From NCBI GenBank assembly GCA_002633005.1, contig NMRA01000155.1, positions 639,536 to 703,535 of the forward strand: a DNA stretch of 64,000 nucleotides, given 5' to 3'. The DNA is from Phoronis australis (Eukaryota; Phoronida; Phoronidae). Every line of letters starts with the position of its first letter. Positions within the stretch are counted from its first letter, which is position 1. Below, piece after piece: positions 47,939 to 60,824 of the stretch. Both the position numbers and the translations under genes were made by a program. The notes under the pieces are model-generated. The model was not told the DNA's origin. It saw only the letters and a program-made list of their open reading frames with translations, and did not search any database.

Positions 47939-49075
47939 ACTAGTAATTTCTTCAATCTTTGCTCTCGTTTAAGTCTGGTTGAACTGGGATGAGACGATTT
48001 TTACGTTAATAGTCGTGTTGTATAATTGTAGAACATTTATTTTACGTTACATGGAGAATACAACAAGTTATGCATACACAACAGGTACTATTGCAAAGAA
48101 TACCCTATTTACCGACAAGGACCAGTGTACTGATTTGATCGTATAGACTATCTACTCGCATGTTCCACTCAGTATGATAACTCGGACGTCTTTCTGTCTT
48201 TCGGTTTTCCCATTACCTCCTGAGCGTAGCGCCGGTACGCCTACCTAACTTGAACGAAACGTTACATGTACATGTACCTACCACATAGCTCATCAACTAG
48301 AAATTACCTACGCCAGAGTAAAAGTTACCTAAAAACTAACTATGGTAACGTATACATTTCCGAAACATTTCGGGTGACTGATGTAATATTTAACAACAAA
48401 AAACGATTTTTAATAAAATGTGCTAAAAACTCCATTGTTTCTTCTTTTCATATTATACATTGTAAACGAACAGTATGTTAATTCAAGTGGTAATCGTGTT
48501 CACACGCTCGCGAATTTAATTACGGTGAGTGTCTAGACGAGAAAGCCGCGGTCACCTTAGTTTGTAACTTTAGACGGACGGGCTAGCCAGTACAATCTAC
48601 AATATATTTAACATACCTTTTATGTAAATTCTAACTAAAATTAATTTCGCAAATCGAAACATTATATTTCTGTTCAAAAATGTAAAGAATCTGTTGTGAT
48701 CAATGGACCACAACAACCGATGTTCATCACATTATTGTCACGTTCGCACTCTGTATATATTGTCGCCCTGGCAACAGTACCCACTCGACAAGACGCCAAG
48801 AGATTACAAATTCCCAATTTCACTAACCCTTAAGGAACACCACTGACGTCATGAGAAGCAGAAGCTTATCACTTCATAAATTGTCGCATCCATAAGTGTC
48901 TGCTCAACTAAATACGCGATGGGAACACACCTTTGGCCTATATCAAATCAAATACCTATTACAAATGTCGGTGAGTATGAGATTCGCCACCGGCGTGTCA
49001 TCCAATAACTGAACAACCCACCGAGGATCTCAGCTATTTCATTTGCCTGTACAATTACCGACCTATGTAGAACCA

Positions 49076-52000
49076 TCAAAAACTGTTTATGATTTCATGT
49101 TTTACGTGCCCGTTATCGTCAGCGACAGCTTTCATACATTTGGGTTTCTCGATCACGTCCTCACTACACGTGCATCTTTCTCTTTCTACAATTCCAAAGA
49201 AATCGTATTTCAGGGGAATGAAGCTTTCAAACAAGTAATTTGTAACAACTGATACGACCATTATAGTCACTAAAGTGATGCACATAGCAAATGTTTTGAA
49301 CGGGAACAATTGCCGATCATTAACTTCGTCGTAAAATGGGTACTTTATCAATGGTGGCAGAGAAAGCGTAGTTTCGCCGCCACAGATTCTTAGGAAAAGA
49401 CCAAGAAGGTAACCAAAGAAGGCGCCGTAGCTGTTCGTTTGCCGGAAGTGGAGAATGCACGTAAGTTGCGGGAAAAGTATGACATATCCCAGATCTGCAG
49501 CCAGAACAAATAGGCCAACGATTGTGTTCACACTGAAAATGGCGATGACGGCGGTGAGGCAGGCAACCACCAAGACTGAGATACGCTGTACCCATAATAG
49601 CTCCCGCTCTGAAGCCTGTAACACATAATATCGGAAAGAGATGAAGAGTACGGATACTGCTGCCCGGCGACTGTTTAAAATACAGACACACATTCTGGTT
49701 TAGTTGACATTCATGAACAGCCGAAAGACGAACAACACCATCACATGGCAGTTTGAACTACTGGCTCTTCCGGGCTATGGACAGTACACCCGGTGATCGG
49801 AGTCTTTCTGTGAGTTCCTGTAGCCGCCCAGTATGCCATACTTCTGCCAATGCTACTCTAACGGCTTGATTCTTTTCAAAATTAAAACGTGAAGAATAGC
49901 TCCAGCAATGGAAAATTTGTATCTGAGTGTGCTCAAATTAATGTATTCATGAAAGACCTAGTACCTGCGGTCTGACCAGGGTGCTGTAGATGTTATGAGT
50001 AGCCATGGAACTGCAACCCAGTATGGCAGAGTCCATCGAAGACATGACAGCAGCGGATATAGCGCTTAAACCTGTGTAAAAGAAGATGTGACAGAATTGA
50101 ATCGTTTAGTACACTGCTCAAACCTCCTCTAGGGCGTTACGTGATTGGTGATACCGGCAACCCGGTTGACAACCACAGCGCCCCAAAGAAAATTTTTAGG
50201 CGCCAATGGCGCGAGGTGTCCTCCGAAAATTCTACGAAACCACAACTGGGGTCAGTGACGAGGAAGATTAAACTAGTCAATTGCACCATCTCTGGTGGAG
50301 CCCAACAAATGTTAATTATTAAGGGCCTCCTCGTCCTCTAAAGGCCGTTGGTATCCGGCCCTCGTGCCCAGCAGTCGCCATGTTGCTATTTGAAAGTCTC
50401 ACATTAGTCTTAACGATTGTTTCAGTCTCATCTCCATAGGGGACAAGTCTGGCTGCCTGTGCTCCATCAGCTGAAAGAATACATGGCACATCGCCATCTG
50501 GTGGTACATGTATGTCACGACTGAGGTGACAATCATCGCTGTCCTAGAGGTCTGCTGCAGGCGTAAAACAGTCAAAGTACGTCACTAATTATAGACTCAC
50601 CTATGATAGCGACCGGCTCAGGTGTGAGGTAGTGAAGAACATATGGTAGCACCATCTCTGACTCTTTTATGGTATCGTTCAGAGGGTTGTAGCCGAGGGC
50701 TGTGCTCTCCCAATCTGAAAAAAATGTGAAACAGGCTCAGGGTGGCCTTATAAAGGGCGCCTGTCATCAGGAGGAGGCAAATCACGTGTCTCCAGACGGA
50801 TCACTTTCTCCACTGGAATACTCCACGTTTAGAACTGAGTAAGATTGTATTGACGTAAAAATGGCAACACGAGAGATTTACACTACTGTGAATTTTTGTT
50901 TGGCAACTAAAACGGGGAAAGTGGCTTGATCCATTCGCTGAATGAGAAAAATAGAATATTCGTGATGTTGGAGACAAAGATGAACAAAAAGACGCCGACA
51001 AAAAGATATCAAAAGGCCTTAAATGGAAATACCCTGTAAATCTGCAACTGTCATACTGTATCCTTCGCCTCTGCCACATATTCCATCATTCGCTTTGTTT
51101 TGAACTGACAAAGTATACACTAACAGAGCGGTAGTATAGTAAGTCGTATATTAAACATGCAAGTATGCGATTTACATCCTTTTTAGTCGTATTGTGATTC
51201 GTCTTCTATGTTTCCTATCGTTATCTTTCTGTGTTAAATGCCCCACTTACCCGTGACCGTGGCCAGAGCTCCGATAACGATGGACGGTATTCCCATGAGT
51301 CCCATACCAATACCACCAGCTGCTGAGATCCACTGAGCTTGTTTCGCCGTTCGACACGAAAGGACGCGCTGGAAGTAGGACTGCCACGGTATTGCGCCCA
51401 AAACCTGAACCATGGGAGATTAAAATATTAGCATATGCACAAACAAAAACTCTTCCTTCAAATTATGGTATAAAAGCAATTCTGTGTCGGAAACTAGCCT
51501 TAATAAGTCTTAGACATTTCTTTGACCAAAAAGTCTTAACAAAATAATAATTGCCCATCACTGTTTACGCGACTCTTTTGCGAAAATGTGTACGGAACGT
51601 TTCCACGGGGTTCTTCGGACTTTCTTAGAGAAGCCAGCGCTGTATGACAAGGGGGCGTACACTGATAACCACAGATAATTTCTCGACGTTTTTGAAACCA
51701 AACTACGCCCAGTAGGCCTAATATTATGCGGGTTTACCTTTCATTGATAACTTCGAAGCAATTGAAATCTGATGACGAGCAGAAAGTGGACCCAACATTC
51801 TGGTGGACAGGATGTGGAAAAGAGTTTCTGGTAACATGCTTTTTTCACTGAAACGTCGACAGTCGGTTGAATTAGCGCTACTAGCTACTCACCAAAACTC
51901 CCGCCAAATCTAACCATTTCGCAGACGTGTGTGGTTCTATAGTTCCAGTCCAGATATCTATGGTATCGTTGATGTCTCCTACGTGCTTGCTCGTCAGAGC

Positions 52001-55000
52001 AAATGGCAGGGCAATCACCTGAGGTAAGGGACGAGTTAGTCGTGTTAATGAAAAATATTCTAACTTTAATGTTGTTATACTTAGCCATCGTGCCTGTCGG
52101 CATGATAGCCACCCACGTCACCAAGCGCCGGGCCACATTCAATAGACCCTTAGAGGTATCAAAAACAGTTTATGTTTCGTAACGATGTTTCTATTTTTGT
52201 AATGTTTTCTTCATATTCGTAAACCAATTTTGATGGTTATAATTCCCACAGTGTTTCATAAATGTCGTTAAAGTACATTTATAAGGTTACGTGTACTATT
52301 CTGAATCAACATTTTTCTCAGTTACTAGCTACTGTCAATGTTATGTATTTTCTGAAACTAGGAGTCGCCCCAAATCTATTCATGTCATTCACAACACTAC
52401 CGTTTTCGTGGTCATGTGGCCATTCGTTTTGGCAAAAGTAAATTTTTGAAAGGTACATCGATAGGGGAACTCCTTTCGCCAGCATTTATCAATATTTTCT
52501 TTACTGAGACATTCATAAAAATGCTCAAAATCCATAACTCAGATTTTTAATAGCAAAAAATATGCCCTTATAAGCACTTCTCTAAGAATATAACTCTTTG
52601 ATTTTAAATTAAACATGAAAAATAATGCAAGCAAAAACACTTGAGACACGGAGCCTCATCTGGATGTTTGCCGTGTTTCAGGCTACTCCTACAACATACA
52701 AGGGTTTATCTTTAAAATCGGGCAGAAATTTTCGAAGGCATTGCTGTTGACTGCCTTTTTCTTCACTTTGAAGTGACAGCTACAGTAATTCACTCGACAT
52801 AGTAAGTGGGTTGACAAATATAGGGCTTAGCATTGTGGGAAAAACTTTGGCGGGAAATTTCATTTGTTTGACAAGTACATGTAAACAAACCGTGCGTGCT
52901 GTTGACAGTCTTTCCAAAAGCGGCGTTTTTCACCAGAAAACAGCAAATTTATATTTATTTATTTGAACTACACATATTTTGCTCCAAGTATATACACATA
53001 GCCCATATTTCAAAAATTAGCATTTTTATGAAATAGCTAGTGTTACAGGTAACCTTGATGTTAAAACACCCACTAGAGCCGGAGCAGGCCGGAAGTATTC
53101 GGGCTTAAGCATTGTCTATATACCTGTGGCAGTGATGCCTAGGTATAGAAAACTTACCAAACCTCCAAACAGGAATATTAACTGTATAATATCAGTATAT
53201 GCCACCGCCACCATATGTCCAAACAACGTGTACGATGTGGCCACGGTTGCGGACAAGATAATTGCCACCGTCCTCTCCAGGTTAATGATGACGCTAAGAC
53301 TTGCCCCTGAAAGTAACAAGGTTCAACTACACGTAACCATGGTGTAATTTCTCCATTTTTAATAACTGGAAGTTGACGTATCGATTGTGGCATTTTTATA
53401 TCGCCTTCACACGGCTGTCAGTAAAGCACGGTTTAGGACTGGGATAGTCCGTGTAAACGTAGCCAGAAGTTCTGAATCAGCTTGAAACAATGCAAGTCCA
53501 GCTTCATTTATAAGAGGGTATGTCTACAATCCACTGGAATTTCACCAACGCACCCGGACCCGTACCATAAGCTGCTTCTCTATCCAGTCGAACGCATTTC
53601 ATTATTCGATAGAACATGGGTCACGCTAGGGATATTATACTACACCCTTTTATACCCTTTATACGTGTCATCATGACGTATAGTCTGCTATTTCATAAGT
53701 TAGATATTTAGATGGAGACCTGACGGCTGTATTTTTCATTGGAAGTCAAATGAAAGAAATCGCTATAGAAGATCATAACGAAGTGGTGGACTCCCTAATT
53801 GTTCAAATATTCCAGCGGCATACCCCCGGTGTTTCAACCCATCGGCACACTCCCGTGGACAATGCAGTGTTGTCGGGCATCCGCCACGTCTGAGTGCTGG
53901 TACTCGGGTTAGATTGAGCCCTGGTTACCATGCAGAGGACCGGGTACTGGGCTGCTCAGGCAACAATTAACATACATGTACTGTACGTTACACTCTGTCG
54001 CCCGTTTAAAATAAGCAAGCAAAGAGCGGAAACGATCTGTTCCTATCAATTTCAGCTACGATCCTCAGAATCTCAGCAAATACCAAATAAAACCCGCGGT
54101 GCAAGTACCAGAGCTGCGCCCCTACCCGCCGAAATGCTCCGTAGCTCACCAGTTCCCGTGGCTACCTCAGGCGCTTGGTCTCTGGACTCGGTGAAATGTG
54201 AGCGTATGTATTGACTAGTTTCCGGCTCACGTGTTAAGTTTAATGGGGTGGGCCGGGGGTTTAAACCACGGTACGTTTGGTGTTCGCTGATACATGCAAG
54301 TCTGATGTTAAAGAATCACATTGGAATTTAGCGGCGCATGTCGAACCGTCTACTCTGCTGAAAATTATTTTGTTCAATAAGTTTTCAGTCATCTCGACAA
54401 TGTCCTGGTTTCATTTACTCACGTCTAGCTATAACTTGAAAATGAAAAACTGAAACTTGGAATGATAGACTCACCCAAGGCAGATAGGATTGCAGCTGAC
54501 CAGAATACGTCTGTACAAACGGCTGATATGAACAACATAGACGCCATAAGGTTACCTAACTTCTCTTGAAAAGGGTCGAGCATTGTCAGATAATTCCTCT
54601 CCCTCATTATTCCAGCAAAGAATATGCCGCCTAAAAATATGCATGTGAACGAATCTCTCACAAAGATTACGTGTACAAGGATGAATTACAAAATATTTGT
54701 GATCGATTAATAGATATGTTGATGATTGGTCAATATAATTCTGTACTTATTGAAACTATACGCAATACGACTAAAGGATGTCGAGCACTATCGATTTATT
54801 GAAATTACTTCAAATTTAGACGTACCTTAGCAAAGAAAGCGATAACATTGCGAATTATGAAGTGCAGCCTAAAACAATTCCGGGTAAGAGCACGCGCGTA
54901 AAGATGAAACAATTAATGCGCGTATCTGACAATTACCTAAAGTCAATCCGCATATGACAGCAAATGGTATGAGGGTCCAAGCAATGCCCTGCTTTGCCAC

Positions 55001-58000
55001 ACCTTCCGCCACGCCGCAGATATATGCACCTCCAGTGTACGTGGCTAGTCGAGAGAAAGGAGAACGCTAAATTAGACTATACAAAGACGATCTCTTAGTA
55101 CACACTTGTACATTATCAAACAATTAGGACAACGAATGAAATCTGAGTGATACCTGGGAGTAATGTATTGGTCCTAGGTGATACTGGGAGTGTATTTTGC
55201 CTTGTTCATCTCAGTTTTTTTAATGTCTCCTTTTCAATCGCATTGCCGTCGGTGCCTGCTGCCATTAAGTGTGAAGTCCTCAATCTACTAAAGGGTTACT
55301 GCTAACCTGTCCCTGAATGGGTGCTGGATTGTTGCGCCGGACGGTGATTTTTTGGTTTGCACAGTAAGAGAGAGTGGGGCTAGTTGTAACACTGTTGGAA
55401 CTTACCGGCCCGTGGCACGGGTTCGGTCCACCCGCTAAACTAGTGCCATCTGCCGCCACAGGTGACCTTTACGCGATCATGGACAGTAACTTCCCAGTCT
55501 CCCTCATGAAACCGGTTGGCGATGAAAGGACTGTCTTTTTATGACCAAGAAATTATTTTGACCATCCAAGTAAGGAAATATGTTTAAAAAGATACCAAAC
55601 CCGGGTTTGGCCTATTAACAGATATTAAAAACGACTTTCCCGTCCAATTCTCTGAAACAAAATAATGCTCTGTAACCCTCAAAAGTTTGCAGGGAAATTT
55701 GAAAACTCCTTTCTAAGTCTGCTAAACGGGAAAGCGTGACCTTTTTGGATCGAATTTCACGGCAACTGTGGAACTGTCCAATCTGTGGCACAGGGAGTAT
55801 GAATTTTTAGTTGATTCCTGCCTTAAAGTTGGAGGATTGACGCCAGTGATGCATTAGCAGGTTACAAAATGAGAATTGGCGGAAATCGTGAAAACAGGGT
55901 TTAATATTCTTTTCATAAGCAACTTGTCTCATGTCTGTTGTATGCAATGACTGAATTACAAAATGGCATTCCGGCCGTCATGAAGTGTTTGATGTCGGGT
56001 TGGAATGGTTATCTTTACCGACGCGCACGCTATCAGTACAGGCTCAGCTTGACCATTTTCGAACTCAGTGTTACAGAGTACGTGAGGCAAGATGGAACAA
56101 ATTAACAGTGGCAAGTTGCCATTTTACATAATTGTTCAAATATAGCAAAGATCCAGGGATGTACTATAGATAAGGCTGTTTCAAATGTTTCAGCTGCGTT
56201 AAAACAAAATGGTAGCTACATGTATGGAACGGAGCTTCATTGCGTGACTGAATCATAATTTGAGCGCGTGACTTGAGAATCCCACTATAGCCTCTATCAT
56301 AGGCGGATTTAGGGGGAACCCCTACCCCCCCCCCCCNNNCCCCCCCCCCCCTTGGCTGCCGCAAGCAAAATGGAACAGCAACAGCGTGAAGCGTGAGGAC
56401 ATTTTGAGTAACTAGGATCCCGTCGGTAGTGGAGAAGGGGGGCCCCAGGTCGCGCCGTTCCGGTTCACATACTCGGCCCCCGAAACTTCGGGCCTGTGCT
56501 GCACATACAATCGCGGTTTGCCCAATTCCCCGAGACAACATGTTCCCCTCCCCCTTGTGGTATCAGTCCTAGATCCGCCACTGTCTATTCATATTATGAG
56601 TGTGGTCCCATAATGGTTCGCAATCATTGTTTGATGAAAACCATTGTGTGATAGCGACAGAGCTGTGCCAAAATGAAACATGTTACAATTAGCCCAATGG
56701 TGGCGCACTATGCACCACGGTGTGTACAATGCGTCCCGCACATGGGCCATGTTGCAACACTTGTGGGTGCTAACATGTAAACAAACTTTGGGGTGTAAAA
56801 ATTAAATTAACATCATATCAAATATCATGATAAACGCCCTGATACCGTTTGGGACAAATTCTATTTTAAGAGAAAATGTTACAGACATCCCGCTCTCCTG
56901 CTGTGGCCGCGAGAGAACACCTAAACGAGACTGCCCACTTGCTCGACCTTTCAGCATCAGTTAGGACTACGTCCGTTGATATGATGACCAGTGGAGTTTA
57001 AGGGGGGCCAAGGGGGCCATGTCTCTCCCCCCAAAAAATTCTCCCAAATCCCATTTGGCAGTTCGAGGGTGCGAATGTCTGACGGGAAAAATCCTGACTA
57101 ATACTCTGCTCTGCCCCCCACCCCCAACTCAAAATCCTGGATCCGCCCCTGGTGACGGACTATCTTGCAACACTACAGGCCCACTCCTTGTGTCAGTTGT
57201 CCTCAATTGTAGGAAGAACCTCTCGTTATCAGCAACACTTTGTAAGCACGCGTTAAATAGTCTCAGCATTAGCTTTAGCTAATTTTGTTCTTACCCAATA
57301 ATTTGAGGAATTTAGTTCACATTTCTGATTTCATAAACCATCTTAACAAAATCGAAAAGTGTGCACGACTAAACCGTACCATCCTGCGTTTATTAAAGTT
57401 CTGGTTCAAATTTGAGATTGACATGACTTGGTTTGGGATAATTCATAAATGTTCATAAGAATGAAATTCCAATTACGGTGTTGCAGTGTATTGGTGTAAC
57501 AAGCTGTAAAAATGCGGGTGCGAATATGCGCGCGAAATATGCGGATGATTATAAGCGATCAGTACATATTTGCATATTTTAAGGCTTCACAACTTCGATT
57601 CGCAAAACCCATGAATGATACTGATAACAATTTAGAAAATATTCTGAATAAAGCGATATTGCGACTGACGAATGTACAAAAAGATAACAATTAGGCGGTA
57701 TATGTCTTTAGGACACAAACTTCGTTGGAGGCGCGACTGTACATTTTGTTATTATGTTTATATATACATGTAGTGTGCCTCTTATGTACACTTCAGTCAT
57801 TGTTCAATTGCATTTAAGTAGGCCTACAGATGTAGTGGACCCAGCGACATGGAGTCAAATGGTAAGAGTGCCAGCATTTAAATATTTGTTGCAAATGCTT
57901 TGGTCAAGGAGATTTCATGATTTGGACCAGCAAAGCTAGGGACTGGTGATTCAGTTTGTCAAGCAAACCAGGAATCGATGTCCTCAGAAATGCCCAGGGT

Positions 58001-59086
58001 TGTAATATCTGATTTCAATTCAGACAATTCAAAAGCAATCTCTTTGAAAATAGCAACAAGCAACTTTAAAATCAAACTCGTTCGCTTCCAATCCCTCGTC
58101 TTGACTTTTAAAAGATTTTTGGACAGACATAGTAAAATGTTGGGCAATTCACATTTGACACCCCTCCCGCTGTGAAATTATTAGTGTGCCCTGTGCCTCT
58201 AGCTATGTGGGTAAAGATGTGCCTATATCCGGAATCAGGAGCATGAGCCAATTTGCGTGATACACTTGAGTTTAATCACAGCTTCAGTAATCCGTGTCAA
58301 AATAGTACACGCTGATGCGTATTCAATTAATTGCCATATTCAAATTAAATCAATTTACAGTAAAGCTATTTAATGGAAACTACAAAGAAACGACAAAAAC
58401 ATCCAGTTTACAATTTTCAGATCCAAAGGACAGCTGCTTAAGTCTACAAAGTGAAGCGTAGGCGCATGTGTCTATGTGAAACGTAAATGTATAATGTGAA
58501 TACTTGAGTAGGAGATTTTCTTCGAAAATACATGACGATTTCGGATATAGGCGTATAGGCCTGAATATACGGGCATACGGTGTAGCATTTACAGTAAACT
58601 CGTTGCAAATCGTTTTCATTTGTCAGTCTTGTCCCATTTTCATTTCAATTTGCATTGTCTTCCACTCTTCTTGTAAGAAAAGCCCAGTCAAAAATGGATT
58701 TCAATTGTTTTCTCACTTTACTCGCGTTGTTTGTGTCGTCAACTAATTAACTAACTTACTAGGCTAAGTGTTATTATGTATTCGTCAAATAAATGTTAGT
58801 TGCGGTGAAAAGGTCTCGAAAATGCTTTATCACTGTTCTGTCATATTATAGTTAGCCATCACATTGCAGTCAACGAAATTAAAAATATTATTTGGCAAAA
58901 ACATCACTCACCTGTCATAGTGAACACACCTACGAGGGGACTGAGGTTTCGCCCGGCTACCATCGCGAGATCAGTCGATGAAGCGTCACTGCCCGCTTTA
59001 TACCTCCGAGCAGCTATGATGCCAAATATCATCACGGCTACGTAAAAAATCAGCAGAGACACTATCCCGATGACGTTCACGGCCAT
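49076..59086 (-). CDS. SLC5A7-like: High-affinity choline transporter 1-like, SLC5 family
   Basis: Nine minus-strand exons: 58912-59086, 54937-55044, 54475-54630, 53158-53306, 51893-52018, 51251-51404, 50601-50714, 49965-50071 and 49076-49615. All phases agree and the total is 542 residues (human CHT1 has 580). It tracks CHT1 throughout: FTMTATYTGGAYICGVAEGV, YLTMLDPFQEKLG, WSAAILSALGASLSVII, MVAVAYTDIIQLIFLFGGL, LGAIPWQSYFQRVLS, LSAISAAVMSSMDSAILGC and FPQLTCILHFRQTNSYGAFF, then GLFLRICGGE. About 13 membrane segments are expected. CHT1 carries choline with Na+ and Cl- into cholinergic terminals. The C-tail after FESFIPLKYDFFG is short and lacks the long dileucine-bearing tail of vertebrate CHT1. 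Substrate is inferred; invertebrate deuterostomes have several CHT-like paralogues. Confidence 0.9.
52019..53157 (-). other. SLC5 gene intron, 1.1 kb
   Basis: AT-rich intron with donor GTAAGTTTTC and acceptor CCTTACCTCAG. No element or exon is recognised inside it. Confidence 0.6.
53307..54474 (-). other. SLC5 gene intron, 1.2 kb
   Basis: Donor GTGAGTCTA and acceptor GTTACTTTCAG. It contains moderately GC-rich sequence around 53.8-54.2 kb with no recognisable gene. Confidence 0.55.
56298..56583. mobile_element. hAT-like MITE with TCTAT direct flanks
   Basis: The left end CATAGGCGGATTTAGGGGGA and right end CTAGATCCGCCACTG are inverted repeats. TCTAT occurs immediately on both sides (56293-56297 and 56584-56588), a likely target duplication, although hAT elements normally make 8 bp. 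It contains NNN in poly-C. Confidence 0.65.
57000..57151. mobile_element. hAT-like MITE fragment
   Basis: The right end CCTGGATCCGCCCCTG and the interior TTTGGCAGTTCGAGG match the element at 47748-47938. The left terminus is eroded (AAGGGGGGCCAAGGGGGCC). Confidence 0.55.
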
Positions 59087-60824
59087 GTTAAAATAATTTT
59101 TGCGAGTTGATACTGGCTTAAAATTTTAATGAGAATGTTCCTCTAACTGGTTTAACTTTAAGCCGAATTAGAATCAGCCCATTGCTAAACGCGGTCGCTT
59201 TTCAAGGTCTCCAGTTGAAAAGAGCATATGGCCCGGTGAAGTGCACGGTCAAGATGAAGATCTTAGCCCAGACTGTGTTATTCACTTCAAGACATCGTTG
59301 TTTTAATTAAATCTCCGAGCTTCGGTATATTGGACATCTCTAAGTGACGGCTGAGGAGTCGTTAATAGTGAGTTAATCGGTAATTTTATCATTTGGTTCG
59401 GGATTATTGGCAAACAGGCTATGAACGAGAAATCGAAGCGACATTTGTGAGCGATTATTAAAAGACCTGTCACAAACATTTCTTGTTTGTCAGAAGTTGG
59501 AGAGCCCTCAAAGAGATGCTTCGTGCAAATAGAATATTCAGCGAGGGTATTGTCGTGGGCGGTTTTCTTCTCATAAACATTAACTGATTTCATTATTAAT
59601 GGGGAGCATATATTTCTTGAAAATCAAAATGTTCGATATTTTGGCGGACTGAACGTCCTGATATTTTTGTGATGCCAATGGTAGCGTTCTATTCTCGTGG
59701 TTACTGCTCAAGTTTGCTCGATTCAATGCGTTTCGGATGTGTGTCTTCCCGGTGAAATTCATTTGAAAGCTTCATAGATAATCCAGCGTAGTGATTTCGA
59801 GTTCTTGAAATACCATAACGCAAACAGTTACGTTTTTTTCAATTTACTTCGAAGCGTTTTCAAGAACGCTGAAACTGGCGTAACGTCTTTTAAGTCAGTG
59901 GTGCCACTAAACACTTTCAGTGTGATTTAACTCGGACATATAGTCTTACTAAAATATCTACCAATTAACATTTGTGCTTTATTCCATTGTCTTAGTTTCA
60001 TGTTGCCTACAAAAATAGAATAGCTCATCACTTGATTTTGTTCTACGCGTACTAGACTTATTTCCACCCAGAATTATGACCTTCCTAGCCCTATTAGACT
60101 GGCGATATTTACCTTCCACTTCACACTCATTGACTTGACAAACACAAAGCGCAAACAGATAATGGGTATCGCGAACCCTTTTGATTCTAAAATTAATGCC
60201 CGGAGTAATGCCGCGAAGGCCTCAACAAACTGATATTACCGAGTTTAATAATATCAAACTGATAATTTTGGGTTTAATCACCCTAGTCCAATAAAAGACA
60301 GTCGTTTTATAAATGGCTCACGCAATAAGTTTCGTTTAATTAATAGCCTGCAAGCCGTGTTGATTTGAACCACTAACTAATAAATCACCAAGAGAGAGAG
60401 ATAGAAATCATTCCTCTTGATGGACATTTTTACACACACACGTACCAACGTTGCATAGGCCTGATAGACACAAGAGTTTGTTATTGCCTCAAACTCTCTG
60501 TGCTTATGCATGGTGACAAGTGAAAACAAACTTGTTTACATAATTTACCTGTATATTTACACATATGTCGACATAAACTTATAATTATACACATGATTGT
60601 ACAGGGGGACAGCATTTCCACACAGGACTGCAAAATATTCAAGAGAAAGATAAATTGTGTTGAAGTTACTTATTAAGAATAGGAAATAAAAAATAAAAAT
60701 CTATACAAATCGCAGAAGAGTGACTCATCCATCAAAAGGTATAAAAGAATACAGAAATAATCCCCTTGATAAACGCAGTAAAACTTCGACAAAGTTTACC
60801 ACTTCAGTTTCTCTTAAAGTGAGT
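59087..60824. other. Intergenic spacer between two minus-strand genes
   Basis: It should contain the SLC5-gene promoter (above 59087) and the CFAP210-like 3' UTR (below 60825). No further ORF, repeat array or clear poly(A) signal is recognised. Confidence 0.45.

Larger units (their letters stand above)
46454..49075. other. Intergenic spacer before the SLC5 gene
   Basis: It contains the 18-bp minisatellite (47350-47640), a hAT-like MITE (47748-47938) with an N at 47908, and a TACATGTACATGTACC palindrome near 48263. The SLC5 3' UTR must occupy its right end. No other gene is recognised. Confidence 0.5.
55045..58911 (-). other. SLC5 gene intron 1, 3.9 kb
   Basis: It holds two hAT-like MITEs (56298-56583 and 57000-57151) and an NNN in a poly-C tract (56337-56339). 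Short ORFs here show no recognisable family. Confidence 0.6.
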
